The notes beneath the pieces were generated by a model. That model made no database searches and had not been told where the DNA came from. It saw nothing but the letters and a program-made list of their open reading frames with translations. Of a stretch of DNA of 9,784 bases, positions 7,138 to 9,784 are shown in pieces. Made by a program: the position numbers and the translations under genes. Location: positions 1 to 9,784 of the forward strand of contig QNCE01000044.1 of the NCBI GenBank assembly GCA_003644405.1, given 5' to 3'. Source of the DNA: Candidatus Omnitrophota bacterium. Its GTDB lineage: Bacteria > Omnitrophota > Gorgyraeia > Duberdicusellales > 4484-171. Every line of letters starts with the position of its first letter. Position 1 is the stretch's first letter.

Positions 7138-7487
7138 GGAATCAATCTCTTTTCCTCAGTATACTTTTGGGGATAATTGTTATTCTAGTAATTGCAGGTA
7201 TCTCTCTATCGGTAAGACTTAATACCCTCTCTAAAAGTTATCAAAGTGCTATTTCTCAAAATATGGAGGTAGAGAAGAAGAATGAAAGTTTGAAAGAGGA
7301 GAAGAAGACTCTTTTAGAAGAGATAGAAAAATTGAAGAAAGACTTAACTATATTTCAAGATAAGGTAGAGAAATTAGAGATAGCTAATAAGAACTTAAAG
7401 GAAGAACTAGAAAAGACAAAAAAACTAAAAGATAAGTTAGAAGAAAGTTTAGAAGAAGAGCTCATGAGAAAAGAGCCTAAAAAGTAA
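7134..7487 (+). CDS. Small membrane-anchored coiled-coil protein
   Basis: A 117-residue hypothetical protein that matches no named family I recognise. Residues about 6-27 form one strongly hydrophobic segment, which is either an N-terminal membrane anchor or an uncleaved signal. The rest (about 30-115) is almost entirely Lys/Glu/Leu in a heptad-like pattern with no cysteines, prolines or glycines until the end, typical of a long parallel coiled coil. Orientation is probably N-in with the coil in the periplasm. Its start codon overlaps the stop of the OmpA-domain lipoprotein (ATGA), which also has a coiled-coil segment, so the two may act together in the envelope as a spacer or scaffold. That partnership is inferred from position only. 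It is the last gene before a terminator. Confidence 0.75.
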   Translation: MRNQSLFLSILLGIIVILVIAGISLSVRLNTLSKSYQSAISQNMEVEKKNESLKEEKKTLLEEIEKLKKDLTIFQDKVEKLEIANKNLKEELEKTKKLKDKLEESLEEELMRKEPKK

Positions 7488-7488
7488 A

Positions 7489-7494
7489 AGGAGG
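7489..7494 (+). promoter_or_regulatory. Orphan Shine-Dalgarno-like sequence
   Basis: AAGGAGG-type purine run just after the stop of the coiled-coil gene. No ATG, GTG or TTG follows at usable distance. A rare ATT at 7503 would begin only an eight-codon frame ending at 7529 inside the terminator hairpin. It may be a relic of a lost gene start, a leader peptide site, or chance in purine-rich DNA. Confidence 0.35.
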
Positions 7495-7518
7495 AAAGTT
7501 AAATTTTTTTCAAAGAAA

Positions 7519-7546
7519 AAAGGGGCTAAAAGCCCCTTTAATTTTT
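7519..7546 (+). terminator. Intrinsic terminator after the OmpA-lipoprotein/coiled-coil operon
   Basis: Perfect nine-base-pair stem AAAGGGGCT / AGCCCCTTT (7519-7527 with 7531-7539) around an AAA loop. It is followed by AATTTTT, so the U-run is preceded by two A residues. It sits only nine bases before the uppS start codon, separating two functionally different gene groups. The stem is strong; the slightly interrupted T-run could allow some readthrough. Confidence 0.85.
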
Positions 7547-7549
7547 AAT
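7544..7549 (+). promoter_or_regulatory. Possible -10 element for a leaderless uppS transcript
   Basis: TTTAAT (five of six to TATAAT) ends six bases before the uppS ATG, so a transcript starting at the usual distance would begin at or next to the A of the ATG. No good -35 is visible about 17 nt upstream, where the GC-rich terminator stem lies. Such T-rich hexamers are frequent in AT-rich DNA, so this is weak evidence. Confidence 0.25.
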
Positions 7550-7554
7550 TTCCT

Positions 7555-8268
7555 ATGAAGATTCCTACGCATATTGCAGTGATAATGGATGGTAATGGTC
7601 GATGGGCAAAAAGAAGGAATTTGTCCCGTACTTTCGGTCATAAGAAAGGAATAGAAAGGGTAGAGGATCTAGTAAAGAATGCTAAAGAGATAGGAATAAA
7701 GATTGTTACTCTATTTGCTTTCTCTACAGAAAATTGGTCGCGTCCTAAGCAAGAGATAGATATGTTGTTTTCTTATCTTAAAGAATTCCTTGTTACTAAG
7801 AAAGAGAAACTTAATCAGGAGGGTATAAAAGTAAATTTCATTGGAAGAAGAGATCGCTTAGATAGTAAACTTTTAGAGGAGATAAGAAAAGTAGAAGAGT
7901 TAACTCAAAACAATCAAGATTTAATTTTAAATATTGCTTTAGACTATGGAGGCAGATGGGATATTTTAGATGGAGCTAAAAGATTAGCTCAAGCTTTTTC
8001 TAAAAAGGAAGTTTCTCTGCAAAATATAGGAGAGGAGGAATTTTCTAACTACCTGGCTCTAAAAGGGATACCTGAGCCAGATCTTCTTATAAGAACTTCC
8101 GGGGAGATGCGTATAAGTAATTTTCTTCTCTGGCAACTCGCCTATACCGAACTATACTTTACTTCCTGCTTCTGGCCAGATTTTGATAAAGAAGAGCTTA
8201 TAAAAGCAGTGGAAGATTACTCTCGAAGAGAGAGACGGTTTGGAGGTATTTCTTCTAAAGGAGATTAA
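7555..8268 (+). CDS. uppS: Isoprenyl transferase (undecaprenyl diphosphate synthase)
   Basis: Cytosolic or membrane-associated cis-prenyltransferase that extends farnesyl-PP with isopentenyl-PP, typically to undecaprenyl-PP, the lipid carrier of peptidoglycan and surface polysaccharides. The 237 residues match the family's usual 230-255. Motifs: HIAVIMDGNGRWAKRR at 6-21 with catalytic D12 and the diphosphate-binding GNGR, H29 in GHKKG, AFSTENW at 55-61, GRRDRL at 97-102, ALDYGGR at 128-134, and the C-terminal signature PDLLIRTSGE at 175-184 leading to SNFLLWQ and YTELYF with E199. An in-frame stop at 7546 rules out an upstream start, so ATG 7555 is fixed. There is no Shine-Dalgarno because the terminator occupies that space. 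It leads the uppS-cdsA-dxr cluster. Chain length cannot be read from sequence. Confidence 0.96.
   Translation: MKIPTHIAVIMDGNGRWAKRRNLSRTFGHKKGIERVEDLVKNAKEIGIKIVTLFAFSTENWSRPKQEIDMLFSYLKEFLVTKKEKLNQEGIKVNFIGRRDRLDSKLLEEIRKVEELTQNNQDLILNIALDYGGRWDILDGAKRLAQAFSKKEVSLQNIGEEEFSNYLALKGIPEPDLLIRTSGEMRISNFLLWQLAYTELYFTSCFWPDFDKEELIKAVEDYSRRERRFGGISSKGD
8257..8264 (+). promoter_or_regulatory. Shine-Dalgarno that favours the TTG start of cdsA
   Basis: AAAGGAGA lies within the last codons of uppS. Its GGAG core ends eight bases before TTG 8272 but 17 bases before ATG 8281, so spacing favours the TTG. Confidence 0.5.
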
Positions 8269-8271
8269 TTT

Positions 8272-9075
8272 TTGTATTATATGGAAAGAAGGATTATTAC
8301 TTCTCTGGTTCTTATAGGGATAACTGTTGCTGCGGTATTCTTCTATCCTATATGCGGAGTAGTTGTGAGCGCTTTTATCGCTATAGGATTATTAGAGTTT
8401 TTTAATATGGTAGAGACTAAGGGAGTTAAACTTTTTAAATTTTTTGGCCTCTTGGTAGGAATATTTATTCCTGTATCTATCTACTTTAGGTTTTCTATTG
8501 GTGAAGGATGGCAGTTTCTATTTGTAGTTGCGGGGTTATTTTTGCTTTTCCTCTTAGAACTTACTAAGAAGGAGAATTACCAACCTATATTTTCTATTTC
8601 TGCTACTGTCTTTGGTATTCTCTATATCTCCTGGTGTTTTAGTTTTCTTATTAGGGTAAGACAACTTCCTGGGGGGATAGCTTTAGCAGGTTTTTTGCTA
8701 GCAGTCACTAAATCTTCGGATATTGGAGCATATCTTTTTGGTAGACGCTGGGGAAAAACTCCTCTTATTAAGAGAATTAGCCCTCAGAAATCTCTGGAAG
8801 GAGCTTTAGGGGGATTTGTATTCTCTTTAGGTGTAGGAGCATTTTTTTCCTTCTTTGTAAAAGATACTCTCTTCTTTTCAGAAAAGATATTTATTACTGC
8901 AGTATTAGCTATTATTGCTCAGTTGGGAGATTTATTTGAGTCTCTCCTGAAAAGAGATTGTGGGGTAAAGGATTCAGGAAATATTTTTCCAGGAATGGGA
9001 GGAGTTTTAGATGTTATTGATAGTATAATTTTTACTGCCCCCACTTTCTATCTTTATCTTACTATGGTCAGATGA
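8272..9075 (+). CDS. cdsA: Phosphatidate cytidylyltransferase
   Basis: Polytopic inner-membrane enzyme converting phosphatidic acid and CTP to CDP-diacylglycerol, the branch point of phospholipid synthesis. The 267 residues are largely hydrophobic with roughly seven or eight membrane segments. Characteristic elements: KSSDIGAYLFGRRWGKTPL at 147-165, ISPQKSLEGALGG at 169-181, AQLGDLFESLLKRD at 216-229, and the C-terminal signature GVKDSGNIFPGMGGVLDVID at 231-250. Two signature positions differ from the classical PGHGG..DR.D form: M242 replaces histidine and V248 replaces arginine. The key aspartates D220, D234, D247 and D250 are kept, so the enzyme is probably active. Start: TTG 8272 is preferred on ribosome-site spacing; ATG 8281 would be three residues shorter. 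It begins 3 nt after uppS and overlaps dxr by ATGA. Confidence 0.95.
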   Translation: MYYMERRIITSLVLIGITVAAVFFYPICGVVVSAFIAIGLLEFFNMVETKGVKLFKFFGLLVGIFIPVSIYFRFSIGEGWQFLFVVAGLFLLFLLELTKKENYQPIFSISATVFGILYISWCFSFLIRVRQLPGGIALAGFLLAVTKSSDIGAYLFGRRWGKTPLIKRISPQKSLEGALGGFVFSLGVGAFFSFFVKDTLFFSEKIFITAVLAIIAQLGDLFESLLKRDCGVKDSGNIFPGMGGVLDVIDSIIFTAPTFYLYLTMVR

Positions 9076-9784
9076 AAAAAGTGATAATTTTCGGTTCTAC
9101 AGGTTCAATTGGTAGAAGTGCTTTAGATGTAATAAGAAGGAGTGGTAGTAATTTTCGAGTAAAAGGACTTTGTACCTACAGAAACATTAAACTTCTTAAA
9201 AAGCAGATTCAAGAGTTTAAGCCAAGTTATGTATGTGTAGTAGATGAAAAGTCCGCAAAAGAGTTGAAAGGAATAGTTAAGTCTTACACAAAGGTTTTTT
9301 TTGGGGAAAGTGGATTAAAGGATTTTTCTTCTCTTACTTCAGACATTGCAGTTATGGGAATTTCAGGGGTTGCTTCTCTTCTTCCTCTTTTTACACACAT
9401 TAAGTATACCAAGAGAATAGCTTTAGCTAGTAAGGAACCCATGGTAGTGGGAGCAAAATTGATTAAGAGAGAAGCCAAAGCCAATCATACTGAGATTATT
9501 CCTATAGATAGTGAGATTAATTCTCTATATCAAATTTTAAAATTTGTGAGGAGAAAAGATATAAGGAGAGTTTATCTTACTGCTTCTGGGGGCCCCCTTT
9601 TCAACGTAAAAAAGACCTCTTGTCTTAAGAAGTTGAAAGCTAAAGATGTACTTCGTCATCCTACCTGGCAGATGGGTAGACGTATTACTATAGATAGTGC
9701 TACTTTAGTAAATAAAGGCTTTGAGGTTATAGAGACTCATGAATTTTTTAGTATCCCTTACGACTTGATAGATATAGTTATCCA
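9072..9784 (+). CDS. dxr: 1-deoxy-D-xylulose 5-phosphate reductoisomerase, N-terminal part (partial)
   Basis: Cytosolic enzyme making 2-C-methyl-D-erythritol 4-phosphate from DXP with NADPH, the committed step of the MEP isoprenoid pathway. The frame is open to the window edge, showing 237 of about 380-400 residues. Motifs: NADPH-binding GSTGSIG at 8-14, LASKE at 118-122 (more often LANKE), the metal and substrate segment PIDSE at 144-148 with D146 and E148, TASGGP at 170-175, HPTWQMG at 196-202, and DSATLVNKGFEVIE at 208-221 with N214, K215 and the third metal ligand E218. After DSE the usual histidine is I149. Catalytic residues are otherwise intact. The ATG overlaps the cdsA stop (ATGA) and has no clear Shine-Dalgarno, so translation is probably coupled. 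It supplies the IPP pathway that feeds uppS, the first gene of this cluster. Confidence 0.95.
   Translation, partial: MKKVIIFGSTGSIGRSALDVIRRSGSNFRVKGLCTYRNIKLLKKQIQEFKPSYVCVVDEKSAKELKGIVKSYTKVFFGESGLKDFSSLTSDIAVMGISGVASLLPLFTHIKYTKRIALASKEPMVVGAKLIKREAKANHTEIIPIDSEINSLYQILKFVRRKDIRRVYLTASGGPLFNVKKTSCLKKLKAKDVLRHPTWQMGRRITIDSATLVNKGFEVIETHEFFSIPYDLIDIVI

Noticed and set aside
7504..7521. T-run/A-run pairing upstream of the terminator as an antiterminator hairpin
   Set aside because: It consists only of A-T pairs across a short loop and would be far weaker than the GC-containing terminator stem, so no switch can be argued from it.
9284..9484. Minus-strand open frame opposite dxr
   Set aside because: It is opposite conserved Dxr sequence and has no motif of its own.

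Overview
The window is a compact, AT-rich stretch of bacterial chromosome in which every convincing gene lies on the + strand. It holds nine protein genes (the first and last cut by the window edges), three visible transcription units and almost no intergenic DNA. The cell is Gram-negative-like: it encodes an OmpA/Pal-type peptidoglycan-binding lipoprotein, makes isoprenoids through the MEP (DXP) route and has a dedicated periplasmic redox-type protein. Together with an anaerobe-type DRE-TIM acyltransferase, this suggests an uncultivated or anaerobic diderm lineage such as Omnitrophota or Aerophobota. That placement is a guess from gene content and cannot be settled from the window.

Region 1 (1-6346) reads as one long operon with gaps of 2 to 12 nt or short overlaps. 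It starts with the C-terminal part of a class V aminotransferase, which overlaps serA by 8 nt; the two probably form the first two steps of serine synthesis. Next comes a secreted 585-residue protein joining a metallophosphoesterase-like domain that has lost nearly all its metal ligands, a four-cysteine linker, a CPLC thioredoxin-like domain and a further possible thioredoxin-like C-terminal region. It is followed by a homocitrate/isopropylmalate synthase-family enzyme that may be a Re-citrate synthase, and by purA.

Region 2 (6347-7554) begins with a recognisable sigma-70-type promoter and drives an OmpA-domain lipoprotein and a small membrane-anchored coiled-coil protein, coupled by an ATGA overlap. 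A clear intrinsic terminator (7519-7546) closes it.

Region 3 (7555 to the end) is the widely conserved envelope and isoprenoid cluster uppS-cdsA-dxr. It supplies undecaprenyl-PP for cell wall synthesis, CDP-diacylglycerol for phospholipids, and the first committed step of the MEP pathway. dxr runs off the right edge.

The part most worth a second look is the 2064-3821 fusion protein. The uppS leader (a terminator just upstream, no Shine-Dalgarno, a possible -10 hexamer six bases from the start) and the variant signature residues in CdsA and Dxr are smaller points of interest. No RNA genes, CRISPR arrays, mobile elements or phage genes were seen.
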